64,000 nucleotides of DNA from JAJDTT01 sp022827025 (lineage in GTDB: Bacteria > Acidobacteriota > UBA6911 > RPQK01 > JAJDTT01), in assembly GCA_965203535.1 (NCBI GenBank), contig OZ241897.1, forward strand, positions 5,766,001-5,830,000. Direction: 5' to 3'. Below the pieces are notes generated by a model. It was not told the DNA's origin. It made no database searches and saw only the letters and a program-made list of their open reading frames with translations. Positions 53,157 through 62,635 of this stretch are shown piece by piece (within the stretch, counting starts at the first letter, position 1; each line of letters starts with the position of its first letter). Position numbers and translations under genes: made by a program.

Positions 53157-54685
53157 ACCCGAAAACGTTTCAGCGAGTCAAGGAAATCTTCGAGGCCGCC
53201 CTGGAACAGGATTCGGAATCGCGGGAGGACTTCGTCCGGCGGGAATGTTCCCCCGACACGGAGTTGACCCGCGAGGTCCTGTCGCTGCTGTCCCACCACG
53301 ATCCTGAAGCCACCTTCCTCGAAGGGAACCTGTTTCAACCCGCCGGCGTGGAAACGGCCGCCAGTCTCCTGGCGGAGGGGGACACCCTGGGCCCGTACCG
53401 GATTCTCGGCGAGGCGGGCCGGGGTGGCATGGCGGTCGTCTACCGCGCCGTCGACACGCGGCTGGACCGTACCGTGGCTCTCAAGGCAGTCTCTCCCCTC
53501 GTGGGCCGGGATGTCGAACAACGGCGGCGGCTCCGCCGCGAGGCCAAGGTCGCGGCTTCCCTGAATCATCCCGCCATCGCCGCCGTCTATGCCCTGGAGG
53601 AACTCGACGGCGGGCTCTTTATCGCCGGCGAGTACATCGAGGGGAAGAATCTGCGATCGCGGATCGAGCAGGGGCCTCTTCCCCTCCCCGAACTTCTGCG
53701 GATGGCGACGCAGGTGTGCCAGGGCCTCGTGGCCGCCCACTCCAACGGCGTGGTCCATCGGGACCTCAAACCGGAGAACGTTCTGCTGGATGCGCAGGGA
53801 AATCTGAAGATCGTGGACTTCGGCCTGGCGCTTCCCACGCTGGAACCTTCCCGCAGCCAGCGCCTGACGCAGGAGGGAACCGTTCTCGGAACCCCGGTCT
53901 ACATGTCTCCCGAGCAGTTGGAGGGACAGGAAGCCGACTTCCGCTCCGACCTGTTCTCTTTCGGAATGTTGTTGTATGAACTGGCGACGGGCCGTCACCC
54001 GTTCGAAGGAAAGACGCCGTTGGCAACCGTGGCCAGGATCCTGGAGGGCAAACCGGGCCGCTCGGATGCCGTCGCTCCTCCGCCCGCATTGGAACGGATC
54101 CTCTTGCGGTGCCTCGAAAAGGAGCCGGCCGGCCGTTTCCCATCCACCGAGGAACTCCTGGAGCAATTGCTGCGCCTGGAGTCGGAGACCAGTCGCATCC
54201 CCCGGCAACCGTCCGCTTCCCGTGAGTCGCTTCACGGTGGCTGGTGGAACTTCCACCAGTCGGCGGTGATCCTCTTGTACGCCGTCATGGTCTACGGCGT
54301 CTGGGAGTTCAAGCAGGCTGCATCACAGATCCCGGGAACCCGGTTTTTCCCGCTGATTCTCTTCTTTCTGGTGTTGGCATGCGCCTTGTGCAACGGCACG
54401 ATTCGCACCCACCTCCTGTTCACGGCGCGTTTCAACCGTTCCGCCATCGAAGCGGAACTGAACCGGGTCGGCCGCTGGAAACAACGAGTCGACGCGCTCT
54501 TCTCCCTGTGCCTCCTGCTGGGAGCCAGTCTGATCGTGACCGGGGACCAACTCCTCGCCGGCTGCCTGGCTGCCGTTGCCGTCAGCTACACGGTCGTCTT
54601 CCTGGTGGTCGAGCCGGCCACCCAGCGGGCCGTCTTCAAACCAGCCGCGTCTCCGGTTCCACCGTCATCCCACCGATCCTCCTGA
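53153..54685 (+). CDS. membrane Ser/Thr protein kinase
   Basis: 510 aa from GTG 53153, overlapping the sigma gene; earlier frame lies within that gene. Head (1-75): KTFQRVKEIFEAALEQ and CSPDTELTREVLSLLSHHD, typical of this group. Kinase domain about 80-350: GEAGRGGMAVVYRA glycine loop, VALKAV lysine, HRDLKPENVLL (His 202, Asp 204), IVDFGLA (Asp 222), GTPVYMSPEQL. Then four membrane segments (about 365-485), so the sensory part is membrane-embedded without a PASTA or repeat domain outside. It probably phosphorylates the sigma factor or its partners. Confidence 0.93.
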   Translation: MNPKTFQRVKEIFEAALEQDSESREDFVRRECSPDTELTREVLSLLSHHDPEATFLEGNLFQPAGVETAASLLAEGDTLGPYRILGEAGRGGMAVVYRAVDTRLDRTVALKAVSPLVGRDVEQRRRLRREAKVAASLNHPAIAAVYALEELDGGLFIAGEYIEGKNLRSRIEQGPLPLPELLRMATQVCQGLVAAHSNGVVHRDLKPENVLLDAQGNLKIVDFGLALPTLEPSRSQRLTQEGTVLGTPVYMSPEQLEGQEADFRSDLFSFGMLLYELATGRHPFEGKTPLATVARILEGKPGRSDAVAPPPALERILLRCLEKEPAGRFPSTEELLEQLLRLESETSRIPRQPSASRESLHGGWWNFHQSAVILLYAVMVYGVWEFKQAASQIPGTRFFPLILFFLVLACALCNGTIRTHLLFTARFNRSAIEAELNRVGRWKQRVDALFSLCLLLGASLIVTGDQLLAGCLAAVAVSYTVVFLVVEPATQRAVFKPAASPVPPSSHRSS

Positions 54686-54789
54686 GCCCTTTTTCTCTCC
54701 GTTCTCACATTCCCTGACAGTGCGGCCGATACCCGCCGGGAAACACCCGCCAGATTCTCGGCTGCAGGAGGAAACCAGGGAGGACTTTC

Positions 54790-55566
54790 ATGCAGAGACA
54801 AAAGGGCTTCAAACACGTACGGCATCACGACAGCATCCTGGCCTCCGCCGAAAAAAGACTCCTGGTGTGGATCGCCCGGCGGCTCCCGTCCCGGGTCAAC
54901 GCCGATCATCTGAGCCTGCTGGGAGTCGTGGCCATGCTGGGAGTGGGCCTTTCGTACTGCGCGGCTTCCTGGGACCGGCGGGCCCTGTTCCTGGTCGTGG
55001 CGGGCCTGTTGCTGAACTGGTTCGGAGACAGCCTGGACGGCACCCTGGCCCGGGTCCGCAAGCAGCAGAGGCCGCGTTACGGATACTACGTCGATCACGT
55101 CCTGGATCTGGCCGGAACGTTGTTTCTGCTGGGAGGCCTGGCGGCATCCGAATTCATGAGCCCCGTCATCGGGCTCGGCCTGCTGACCGCCTATCTGCTG
55201 GTGTCCGCCGAGATCTATCTTGCGACCCATGTGCTGGGCGTTTTCCGGCTCTCTTTCCTGAAGGTCGGACCGACGGAACTGCGACTCCTGCTGGCCGCGG
55301 GCACGGTTTTTATCTTCTACAAGCCGGTGGTCGGGCTGGGAGAACTGGGGACCTTCAACCTCTTCGACGTCGGGGGTCTGGCCGGCATCCTGGGTCTGGC
55401 CCTGGCGTTTTCCGTTTCCGCCCTGCGGCACACGCGAAGGCTGTACCGCGCCGAACCCCGGCCACGGTTGCAGCGGCCCCTTCCCATCAGCTTGCCCCGG
55501 TTCCCCTCCACCGGATTCGGCCCCATGGGATCGGTATTCCCCGGGTCACAACGCAACCGGAACTGA
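54790..55566 (+). CDS. CDP-alcohol phosphatidyltransferase
   Basis: 258 aa. The family motif is complete: D80-x2-D83-G84-x2-A87-R88-x9-G98-x3-D102-x3-D106 (FGDSLDGTLARV, then YGYYVDHVLD), which coordinates the metal and CDP. About six membrane segments. The enzyme joins a CDP-activated lipid to an alcohol (inositol, glycerol, ethanolamine or other); the acceptor is not evident. A Pro/Arg-rich tail (about 225-258) is unusual. First gene of a plus-strand run with GtrA and a START-like protein. Confidence 0.9.
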   Translation: MQRQKGFKHVRHHDSILASAEKRLLVWIARRLPSRVNADHLSLLGVVAMLGVGLSYCAASWDRRALFLVVAGLLLNWFGDSLDGTLARVRKQQRPRYGYYVDHVLDLAGTLFLLGGLAASEFMSPVIGLGLLTAYLLVSAEIYLATHVLGVFRLSFLKVGPTELRLLLAAGTVFIFYKPVVGLGELGTFNLFDVGGLAGILGLALAFSVSALRHTRRLYRAEPRPRLQRPLPISLPRFPSTGFGPMGSVFPGSQRNRN

Positions 55567-55577
55567 GGAAGTCTGAG

Positions 55578-55988
55578 ATGGAACACCTGATCCGCTGGGC
55601 GCGATTCAACGCCGTCGGCCTGATGGGAGTCCTGGTTCAGATCACCGTGCTCATGCTTCTGCGCGGAGTCTGGAACCTGCACTATCTGCCGGCCACCGCC
55701 CTGGCGGTGGAGATGGCGGTGTTGCACAACTTCTGCTGGCATGAGCGTTGGACGTGGTCGGACCGCACGGCAACGGCGGGTACGAGCGTCTTGGGGCGGT
55801 TGCTCCGATTCAACATGACGGTCGGAACGATCTCCATCGTCCAGAACCTGTTTCTGATGGAGCTCCTGGTGGCCGGTCTGAATCTGCACTATCTGCCGGC
55901 CAACCTGCTCGCCATCGCCTCCTGTTCCACGTTGAACTACTTTTCCAGCCATTGGCTGGTCTTCCGGCCGGCCGCCAAGGAGAAATGA
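55578..55988 (+). CDS. GtrA-family membrane protein
   Basis: 136 aa with four membrane segments. FNAVGLMGVLVQITVLMLL opens the protein, FCWHERWTWSDR and TLNYFSSHWLVFRP are GtrA hallmarks (the latter is the terminal LNYLxxRxWVF block). GtrA proteins are thought to flip polyprenyl-linked sugars. Starts 11 bases after the phosphatidyltransferase and ends one base before the next gene, implying a common lipid or glycan pathway. Confidence 0.88.
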   Translation: MEHLIRWARFNAVGLMGVLVQITVLMLLRGVWNLHYLPATALAVEMAVLHNFCWHERWTWSDRTATAGTSVLGRLLRFNMTVGTISIVQNLFLMELLVAGLNLHYLPANLLAIASCSTLNYFSSHWLVFRPAAKEK

Positions 55989-55989
55989 A

Positions 55990-56862
55990 ATGAAGACATC
56001 TGCATCGGCCAAAGTGCGGTTGGCGTTTGGAACCGCGGTCCTGGCCACGGTATGTCCCGTGGGCTCCGGCTCACTGCTTCAGGGCGCCGAGCTGAAACCC
56101 GAGACCTTGCTGGCCTGGGACAAGTACGTTCGGATCACCGAGGCAAGAATCCGCGACGAGCTGGCATCGGAGAAGGGATTCTTCGGACACGAATTCGGTC
56201 GAAAGAACGAAGCGCGGGCGGCTTGGCAACAGGTTCGTTCGGGCCGGGTCATGGTCGCCCGGATGGAAACGGAGGATTCCCGGGGCCGAACCATCAAGGT
56301 CCGCGGTGGAATGATCCACCATTGGCGGGGGGCCATTCTGATTCCCTCCGTCCGGCTGGAACAGGTCATCCATCGCCTGCGCTATCCGGACCCCAACGTG
56401 CCTCCTCAGAAGGACGTGCTGGAGACGAGAATCTTGGAACGGGACGAGGACTCCCTGCGCATCTACCTGAAGTTGGTCCGCAAGAAAATCGTCACCGTCG
56501 CCTACAACACCGAACACCTGGTCCGTTACCGCTGGCACGATCCGTTCCGGGCCTCGAGCCGCAGCATCGCCACCCGGATCGCCGAGCTGGAGAAACTCCA
56601 TACTCCACAAGAGCGGGAAAAGGCGCCCGGACACGACCGGGGATTCCTGTGGCGGCTCAATTCCTATTGGAGATACCAGCAGGTCGAGGGCGGCGTGGTG
56701 GTGGAATGCGAATCCTTGTCCCTGAGCCGCGGCTACCCCGTCATCTTCAAACCCATCGTGGCTCCCATCGTGAGGTCCGTCGCCAGGAAATCCATGAAGC
56801 GGACGCTGGCCTCGCTCCGAAACCGACTTCTCGCATCCCACACGACACGAGTCAAGCTCTAG
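55990..56862 (+). CDS. exported START/SRPBCC-like protein, paralogue 2
   Basis: 290 aa from ATG 55990, one base after GtrA. Signal sequence (about 8-30). Paralogue of 51389-52327 (shared landmarks ELKPETLLAWDKYVR, HHWRGAILIPS, KKIVTVAYNTEHLVRY, SSRSIATRIAE, HDRGFLWRLNSYW). Its C-terminus (KSMKRTLASLRNRLLASH) corresponds to LRNTLRGTRQ in the other copy. The linkage to CDP-alcohol transferase and GtrA genes supports a lipid-related function. Family not securely assigned. Confidence 0.75.
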   Translation: MKTSASAKVRLAFGTAVLATVCPVGSGSLLQGAELKPETLLAWDKYVRITEARIRDELASEKGFFGHEFGRKNEARAAWQQVRSGRVMVARMETEDSRGRTIKVRGGMIHHWRGAILIPSVRLEQVIHRLRYPDPNVPPQKDVLETRILERDEDSLRIYLKLVRKKIVTVAYNTEHLVRYRWHDPFRASSRSIATRIAELEKLHTPQEREKAPGHDRGFLWRLNSYWRYQQVEGGVVVECESLSLSRGYPVIFKPIVAPIVRSVARKSMKRTLASLRNRLLASHTTRVKL

Positions 56863-57284
56863 TCTCACTCAGAATAGATATCCGCTCAATGCCTCGACTT
56901 GGCATCCGTCGCTATCCGGTGGCCAAATGGTGGTCCTAATACGTCAAGTTGTCTGGATGATTCGCGCTTGATCGGCTGAGTCTAGGCTCTCAAAGTTAAG
57001 TTCGTGTTTCTACATCGAAAACGAGTCCACGATCGCAGTCAGAAAGCGAGATACCATATAGAACAGTTCGGAATATGTCCTGATCCCCCGAGGACGCTAA
57101 TAGAGGCTCCCGAGCCGAAAACGATCCCGCTCGATCAGAGTACGGATTTTGCCGGATCGGAAAAGAAGTAGTTTGCCCACCGACCAAGGTGGCCACCGTG
57201 ACCGTCCGCGTCCTGCCCGATACCACCGGTGTTCTCGTCAAGCTGCCGTGTGAAGCGAGGCGGTTTGTCGGCAAAACATAGCTC
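56863..57284. other. junction between core genes and the helicase/PLD operon
   Basis: 422 bases, noticeably richer in A and T than the DNA to the left, between the convergent START-like and helicase genes. No terminator, tRNA or attachment-site repeat was recognised. It contains one weak minus-strand frame, listed separately. Confidence 0.5.
56996..57274 (-). CDS. doubtful small open frame downstream of the helicase
   Basis: 92 codons from TTG 57274, 11 bases after the helicase stop, ending DCDRGLVFDVETRT. No domain, no good ribosome-binding site and no recognisable family. It is listed only because it is the sole frame in the junction and lies in the operon direction; chance is as likely. 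Confidence 0.2.
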   Translation of the reverse strand: MPTNRLASHGSLTRTPVVSGRTRTVTVATLVGGQTTSFPIRQNPYSDRAGSFSAREPLLASSGDQDIFRTVLYGISLSDCDRGLVFDVETRT

Positions 57285-60200
57285 TCATGTCATGGTGTCA
57301 GCATCAACTGGCAATTCGGCTTCAAGATGGATTCGAAGGTCCGCAGCGATGGCTTTCGGTATCGGTGCCCACGCTGGCTCCTGCTCACTAACGGTGTCAC
57401 TCTTGTTTACTTCACCCAACTCAGCGGTCCGGATTCTGCGGCCATCCACCTCGTATTTGCCGCCCATCACAACATCAAAGAGGTGGGCACGACCATGTAC
57501 GACGCGGAAACGATGCTCGTCGTAGGTGCCTGCGATGTAGGGGACAGCGACATCCAGGGGACAATTTTGCTTACCGTGGCTCCAGAGACGTTCGGTTTTG
57601 CTACCGATCCGATCGACACGACCCGTCCGCTGCTCAAGCGTCGCCGGGTTCCACGGGAGGTCGTGGTGGATGACATGGCGGCACTCCCGGTGAAGGTCAA
57701 TGCCTTCTTGGCCGACCGTGGTGACGACTAGAACCTCTGGAAACAGCGGCGAGTTGAAGCCCATAAATAGCCGGTCACGCTCCGAGTTGGCAACCGATCC
57801 CGTCACGCGGGCGACGACATCGCGGTTTCTACTCGCATCTTCGTAGACAGAGATTTGCTCCTCAAGGCCGACTGCCCTCCGGAGTGTCTCCAGGTAAGCG
57901 TCGAACCGCTCTTGGGCGGACTCCCCCGCCGCAGACGGTGTCTGGTAGCGCTTGTGGATCAGTGAGGTCCAGTCATCATCGGCGGTATCGTCGTCGATGC
58001 TGGGCCGTTCGTTCGGATCGTCCAAAATGAAGCGGGCGAGGAAGCCGGGTGAACGGACAATGCGACGAAACATGCGCGTGGCCAACGTGCGGAGTCGGCC
58101 GGGCAGTCGCGCCAGCGCAGCCGAGTGACAGCACGTGAGCAGACTCGGCACTTCGATGCCTGGCTCGGCCAAGTAGGGAGAAAGCGTCGCTTGACCAGCG
58201 CGACCTTCGAGCACGGCCTTCCACGCGTCGATGTCTTCGGGCCGAGCGTAATGGCCGGCGGTGTAGATGTCCTGATGGTCGGAAAGTAACTTGGATTTTA
58301 ATTTCGGAAGGATACCTTCGACAACCTCACGGCGGCGAATAGGCCAGTCGGGGGCCAACACAAGGTTGAGCGACGCCGAAACCGTTTCCGCAAGCCGGAG
58401 CGGTCCAACTACGTCATTGATTTGTTGTTGTCCCCGGGAAAACTCCTTCCATCGGTCCACCAGAACCTGCTCGGCCGCGGCGAGTACACGTCGGCGGCTA
58501 AACTGGCTACGGTTGCGCGGCGGACCGCTGAGTGCAAGGCGTACCGCGACATCTGCGATTCCTCGCCCACGAAGAGCAAGTCCCTGTGGAACACGTAGTT
58601 TCGGTCCTGCGAGGGGGTGGTCCTGGAAAAGCAGAAAGACCGACTGACGGTAGTTGTAAAGCCTCTTCTGGAAGTTCTTTAGGCGCTGTTCCAGCTTGTC
58701 CTCGGTGCACTCAAACGCTGCAGTCAACACCTTCGTATTGTATGTGTCGACCCGTCTCTTTACGGCGTTTCGGACCGCCTTAACGGTCTCAATATTGAAA
58801 CAGAAGACCAGGGTCTTGTCGCCCTTACGCCACGCGCGGAAGGCACGCTCTGCAGTAACCGCAACCTTTGGGTGTTCGTGACCGCCTCCCCTAATCGCCC
58901 GCTCGACTAGGCCGAGATAACGCCTCGCCTCCTCGTTGCTCCCAGGCAGCATCCGCCTCAACTCACCTTTTCGGAAGAACGCGTATGAACCCCCGAGATC
59001 AGCTCCGAGGCTCGTCGAGCCACGCCCTCCCTTTTCTTCCTGCACGGCTCTCATCATCAGATAGTGCACCAGTTCGGCGTCGCCGCTCACGTCTAGACCG
59101 GGTCGCCAACGAAGAACGCTTTCGCGTGTGGGGCGTTCGCTCGATTCTGGATCGGCCTCGCGGCCCACCCACCACGCGCGATGTGAGACGTCGCGTAGGT
59201 GCCGCAGCAGGAACGGATTGAGGCTCATACTGAGTTGTTTTTGGGTGTCGCGCACGCGCACCAACGCTTTTACCGCTCGCCGCAGTCGTGGCGGCAGGTG
59301 ATCAGACCAACCACGCTCGCCATTCTCATCCCAAGCCTGTTCCAGCTCGTTCATGTCACGTTCTTCAACCTCGGCCCAAACGCTTCGGAGCGATTCTCCC
59401 GCCGCTTTGGCCGCTTGAAGCTGTACATCGAGAGTGCGGATGCGTTCATTTAGGAAGACCATGCGTTCTTCCGACAAGCCGATGCAGCACCGGAGATCAA
59501 GCACCCGGACGAGCTCATGCGGCCTGAGCTGGAACGGGGTCGCAGACAGTCCGAGCAAGCGGTCTATCCGCAGTCCCAGCGTGTGAAGGAACCTCCACCA
59601 GCTCGTTGGGTGGTTCTTCCAGTTGTGAATTTCGTCCACGATAACGAGAGGTACACTGTGGGGCACAGTCTGACCGAGCGCAGTGCGACAGATTTCTCGC
59701 AGATCCACCCAGTAAGATGATCGTTTCGAATGGCCGCTTCGGACTCTGTTCCACGAGTCCTTCATACGATCACAAAGTCTGCGGTCGGCAAACTCGAGTC
59801 GACTCCACGCGGAACGTATATGGTGGTTGTCGAAGCCCACCTCGTCGGCGCTCCGCGCTTCCTGCCACGCTACGGAAGATCGTCGCAGGTCCAGTTTCTC
59901 TCGCGTCGGACAGAATGACTGTGATTGGCAGTCGGACAACATCTCAAGGCGCTTTTGCATCGAAAGATCGAATCCGTCCATGCGTAGCAGCGAGTGGATG
60001 ACCGCCATACGCGCAGTATCGAGTCGATGTAGACGCCCGGAGAACGCGGACATACGCGCGATCACCAGTGTAGGCTTTCGTTTCCTCAGCTTGCGAACCA
60101 GATCGTGTGGTGTCTCTGCGGTCTCGACCTCGAAGCCATTGTCCGGCGGTGCCACGTGGAGGAGGAACTGTTCAGCCTCTCGCTTCCACTTTGCAAAAAG

Positions 60201-60500
60201 GGCGTGGGCGTGAGGAGTGACGACGAGCACCGGACCAGTAGAAAGGCCCGCCACCGAACGCTGGCGAAGCACCGACCAAGCTACGCCCAACGCCACGAAG
60301 GTCTTCCCGAGCCCGACCTCGTCGGCAAGAAGGACGATTTCCCGGCGGCCCTCATCATCATCGTTGTACAGGCGCCGAAGGATGGCATCGATGGTGCGCT
60401 CCTGCCGCATCGCCGCCTTCTCCACTGCAACAGGATCGCCATCCCCGAGCGCATGGCGGAGTGAGCACCGCAAATCGAGTCCGTCGGGCCGTACGATCAT
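57285..60500 (-). CDS. SNF2-type superfamily 2 helicase
   Basis: 1071 aa from ATG 60500 (overlapping the PLD gene by 4 bases). Motif I LLADEVGLGKTFVALG near 57-72, motif Ia LVVTPH, motif II VIVDEIHNWKN near 287-297 (DEIH), motif III GLSATPF near 316-322, and in the second lobe VTTVGQEGIDLHRECRHVIHHDLPWNP then QRTGRVDRIGSK (motif VI) near 958. A large insert (about 350-900) separates the lobes. SNF2-type helicases in such operons act as DNA translocases of defence systems. No nuclease motif was seen in this protein itself. Confidence 0.85.
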   Translation of the reverse strand: MIVRPDGLDLRCSLRHALGDGDPVAVEKAAMRQERTIDAILRRLYNDDDEGRREIVLLADEVGLGKTFVALGVAWSVLRQRSVAGLSTGPVLVVTPHAHALFAKWKREAEQFLLHVAPPDNGFEVETAETPHDLVRKLRKRKPTLVIARMSAFSGRLHRLDTARMAVIHSLLRMDGFDLSMQKRLEMLSDCQSQSFCPTREKLDLRRSSVAWQEARSADEVGFDNHHIRSAWSRLEFADRRLCDRMKDSWNRVRSGHSKRSSYWVDLREICRTALGQTVPHSVPLVIVDEIHNWKNHPTSWWRFLHTLGLRIDRLLGLSATPFQLRPHELVRVLDLRCCIGLSEERMVFLNERIRTLDVQLQAAKAAGESLRSVWAEVEERDMNELEQAWDENGERGWSDHLPPRLRRAVKALVRVRDTQKQLSMSLNPFLLRHLRDVSHRAWWVGREADPESSERPTRESVLRWRPGLDVSGDAELVHYLMMRAVQEEKGGRGSTSLGADLGGSYAFFRKGELRRMLPGSNEEARRYLGLVERAIRGGGHEHPKVAVTAERAFRAWRKGDKTLVFCFNIETVKAVRNAVKRRVDTYNTKVLTAAFECTEDKLEQRLKNFQKRLYNYRQSVFLLFQDHPLAGPKLRVPQGLALRGRGIADVAVRLALSGPPRNRSQFSRRRVLAAAEQVLVDRWKEFSRGQQQINDVVGPLRLAETVSASLNLVLAPDWPIRRREVVEGILPKLKSKLLSDHQDIYTAGHYARPEDIDAWKAVLEGRAGQATLSPYLAEPGIEVPSLLTCCHSAALARLPGRLRTLATRMFRRIVRSPGFLARFILDDPNERPSIDDDTADDDWTSLIHKRYQTPSAAGESAQERFDAYLETLRRAVGLEEQISVYEDASRNRDVVARVTGSVANSERDRLFMGFNSPLFPEVLVVTTVGQEGIDLHRECRHVIHHDLPWNPATLEQRTGRVDRIGSKTERLWSHGKQNCPLDVAVPYIAGTYDEHRFRVVHGRAHLFDVVMGGKYEVDGRRIRTAELGEVNKSDTVSEQEPAWAPIPKAIAADLRIHLEAELPVDADTMT

Positions 60501-62635
60501 ATTCGCCCCCGCTGCAGACAGAGATAGATTCGGACAACTTCGGCGTTGGTCTCCGTTGGAAGCTCAGCAACCACCTTATCGAGCAACGAGGTAACCTCGG
60601 CTAACGCTTCGGCCCGAAGTATGTCGGCGACGCCGTCAGCCAGCACCGGAAGCGGTGCGGTCTTGAGCAGGTACCGCAGTTCCGCGAGTTGAAACGCGGT
60701 GGCCACGGCGGTCTTGCGGGGCCGGTCGGGTTGGGGATTACGATAGGAGGCCAACGACTGGCGAGCCAGCTCGACGGGGGACCGATGTCCCAGCAACGCG
60801 GCGCGAAGTCCCGTCTCGTTCATGCCGGCTTCCGACAGGCGGTTACGAACGCCCGGGAGTGCGTGCACGAAATCACGCACGAAATAGCTCAAGATGTCCT
60901 GCGTAGCCGACGGCAGATCATCGTTCCCCGGAAGAGGATCGATGCTATGGCCGAAGCCCCCGTCCTCCATCTCACCGGCGGGCCGTAGCCCGAGAAACCA
61001 GGCGACGAGCGATTGCTCGTCCTCTCGGTACCGGGACTCGACGACCGGAAACAAGTGTTTGTCTTCAAACACCACGGGTAAAACGGCAACGTTGCCGTTC
61101 CACGAGACCTCGGCTTCCAGATCCGGTAGCGCTGGCCACGTCTGACCGTCACCCGACGAACCCTGGTCCAACCACGACGCACTCAGCGAAGTGGACTCCG
61201 AAAATACACCCTCCGAGCTGGCGGGAGAGGACACGGTCCACGCGTCGAACCACTGTTTCTGATTGTACAGCCGCGACCGAATGTCCCTCATACGAATGAC
61301 GACTTTCTCCGGCCAAGTTGTGGCATCGCCCTTGATGAACAGCTCCTCCCTCTTCGCACGCAATGATAGGATGAAGGTGGGCCAGCCATCCTCGTCGTCG
61401 CCAATGTACTCCCGGGGCTCGACGACGAAGTCCTCGGGTCGCCGCGTCACCTTGCGCCACGCAGTTGCGAAGGACACGATGTCGGAAAGGCCCGAAGACT
61501 GGTCGTTCGGGAGTTCCCATAACAGACCCGCCTCCGCGTTCGAGTTGTTGACGAGGCCGAGGCCCTTCCGTGTGAAGTTAAACGACCCGATCGCGAGCCG
61601 CGTCGTCTTGTCGCCTACCGCGAGTAAGACCTTAGCGTGCAACGAGCGATTCCCGGTCGGGCTCGCTCCCCGGCCATCGGCGACCTTGTCGAACTCGCCC
61701 TTATCGTCTTCGTCTTCCGTCGCGCAACCGAAACCCGGGTCCGCAGCAGCCACCTCCACCTTCAACCCTGCGGCAAGCAGATCCCGCACGAGGCTCGCGG
61801 GGATGACTGGCCGAGCTTTCCCCTGCTCGTCCAAGTCCGCGCTCCCGATGAGCTGCACCGTCCCCAAGCGTCCGCCGCAGAACCGCCCAAGCGCGGTGAC
61901 GACGTCGGAGAGATCGTTTCCCGATGGCCAGAACGGACTCGCGATGGTTAGCCGACCCACTCGCTCCCGAGATCCTGCGAGTCGCGGAAAGCCGGTCGCG
62001 GAGGGAAGACCCACAAATCGGAGCCGTTTGTCCCGACGCGATGCTGAGCGACTCATGAACACCGCCTTCATGTCTCGGAGCTGCCGGGTCACTTGGTTTG
62101 TCGATGAACCGATCAACCGTTCGAGCCAGTCCACCGCCTCCCGAACAGCCGTGGCTGCCTCCGACAAACTACCGCGTGCGTCGTCGAGGGCCGCCGCTAC
62201 CTCGATATTGCTCCGGTAGCCCGAGTTCGTGAGGTTCGCAGAACCGACAACTAGGCGGACAACCTGGTTTGCGGCCTCCGGTGAGTCTGGCGCAACGAAA
62301 CGAAGGAGCGCCACCTTCGCGTGCAGTTTGGGGTAACGCCCTTCGGGCAGTGGAATGAGGTCGATGCGAGGAGACTTGCGCCGCCCGGGCTGGTAGCGGC
62401 CTGGATGGAAAAACACCGACACCTCTGTGTCCGCGAGCGCGTTTTCCAATTCCACGCGAAAGTCCCTCCCGCGGGCTGGCGGCAATCGCAGGCCAAGCGC
62501 GACCGGTAGGATGTCCTCCTCAAGGAAGTCCGCCTGCAGATCGTAGGTCGTAGCGATCACGCTAGCGAGCCGGTGACCCCGGGGCGCCTCCCAGAGTTCG
62601 ATGAGTCGACGTGCCATCAAGAAACGGACTTCCAT
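60497..62635 (-). CDS. protein with two phospholipase-D-type nuclease domains
   Basis: 712 aa from ATG 62635; an ATG at 62617, sharing TGATG with the upstream stop, is an alternative start. Two PLD HxK half-sites: KLHAKVALL (His 105, Lys 107) followed by GSANLTNSGYRSNIE, and SLHAKVLL (His 333, Lys 335) followed by IGSFNFTRKGLG with NAEAG. PLD-fold proteins use two HxK motifs to form one active site. This layout (one chain supplying both) fits a nuclease such as DrmC or a restriction-type PLD enzyme. The C-terminal ~300 residues are of unknown fold. Second gene of the three-gene operon. Confidence 0.85.
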   Translation of the reverse strand: MEVRFLMARRLIELWEAPRGHRLASVIATTYDLQADFLEEDILPVALGLRLPPARGRDFRVELENALADTEVSVFFHPGRYQPGRRKSPRIDLIPLPEGRYPKLHAKVALLRFVAPDSPEAANQVVRLVVGSANLTNSGYRSNIEVAAALDDARGSLSEAATAVREAVDWLERLIGSSTNQVTRQLRDMKAVFMSRSASRRDKRLRFVGLPSATGFPRLAGSRERVGRLTIASPFWPSGNDLSDVVTALGRFCGGRLGTVQLIGSADLDEQGKARPVIPASLVRDLLAAGLKVEVAAADPGFGCATEDEDDKGEFDKVADGRGASPTGNRSLHAKVLLAVGDKTTRLAIGSFNFTRKGLGLVNNSNAEAGLLWELPNDQSSGLSDIVSFATAWRKVTRRPEDFVVEPREYIGDDEDGWPTFILSLRAKREELFIKGDATTWPEKVVIRMRDIRSRLYNQKQWFDAWTVSSPASSEGVFSESTSLSASWLDQGSSGDGQTWPALPDLEAEVSWNGNVAVLPVVFEDKHLFPVVESRYREDEQSLVAWFLGLRPAGEMEDGGFGHSIDPLPGNDDLPSATQDILSYFVRDFVHALPGVRNRLSEAGMNETGLRAALLGHRSPVELARQSLASYRNPQPDRPRKTAVATAFQLAELRYLLKTAPLPVLADGVADILRAEALAEVTSLLDKVVAELPTETNAEVVRIYLCLQRGRI

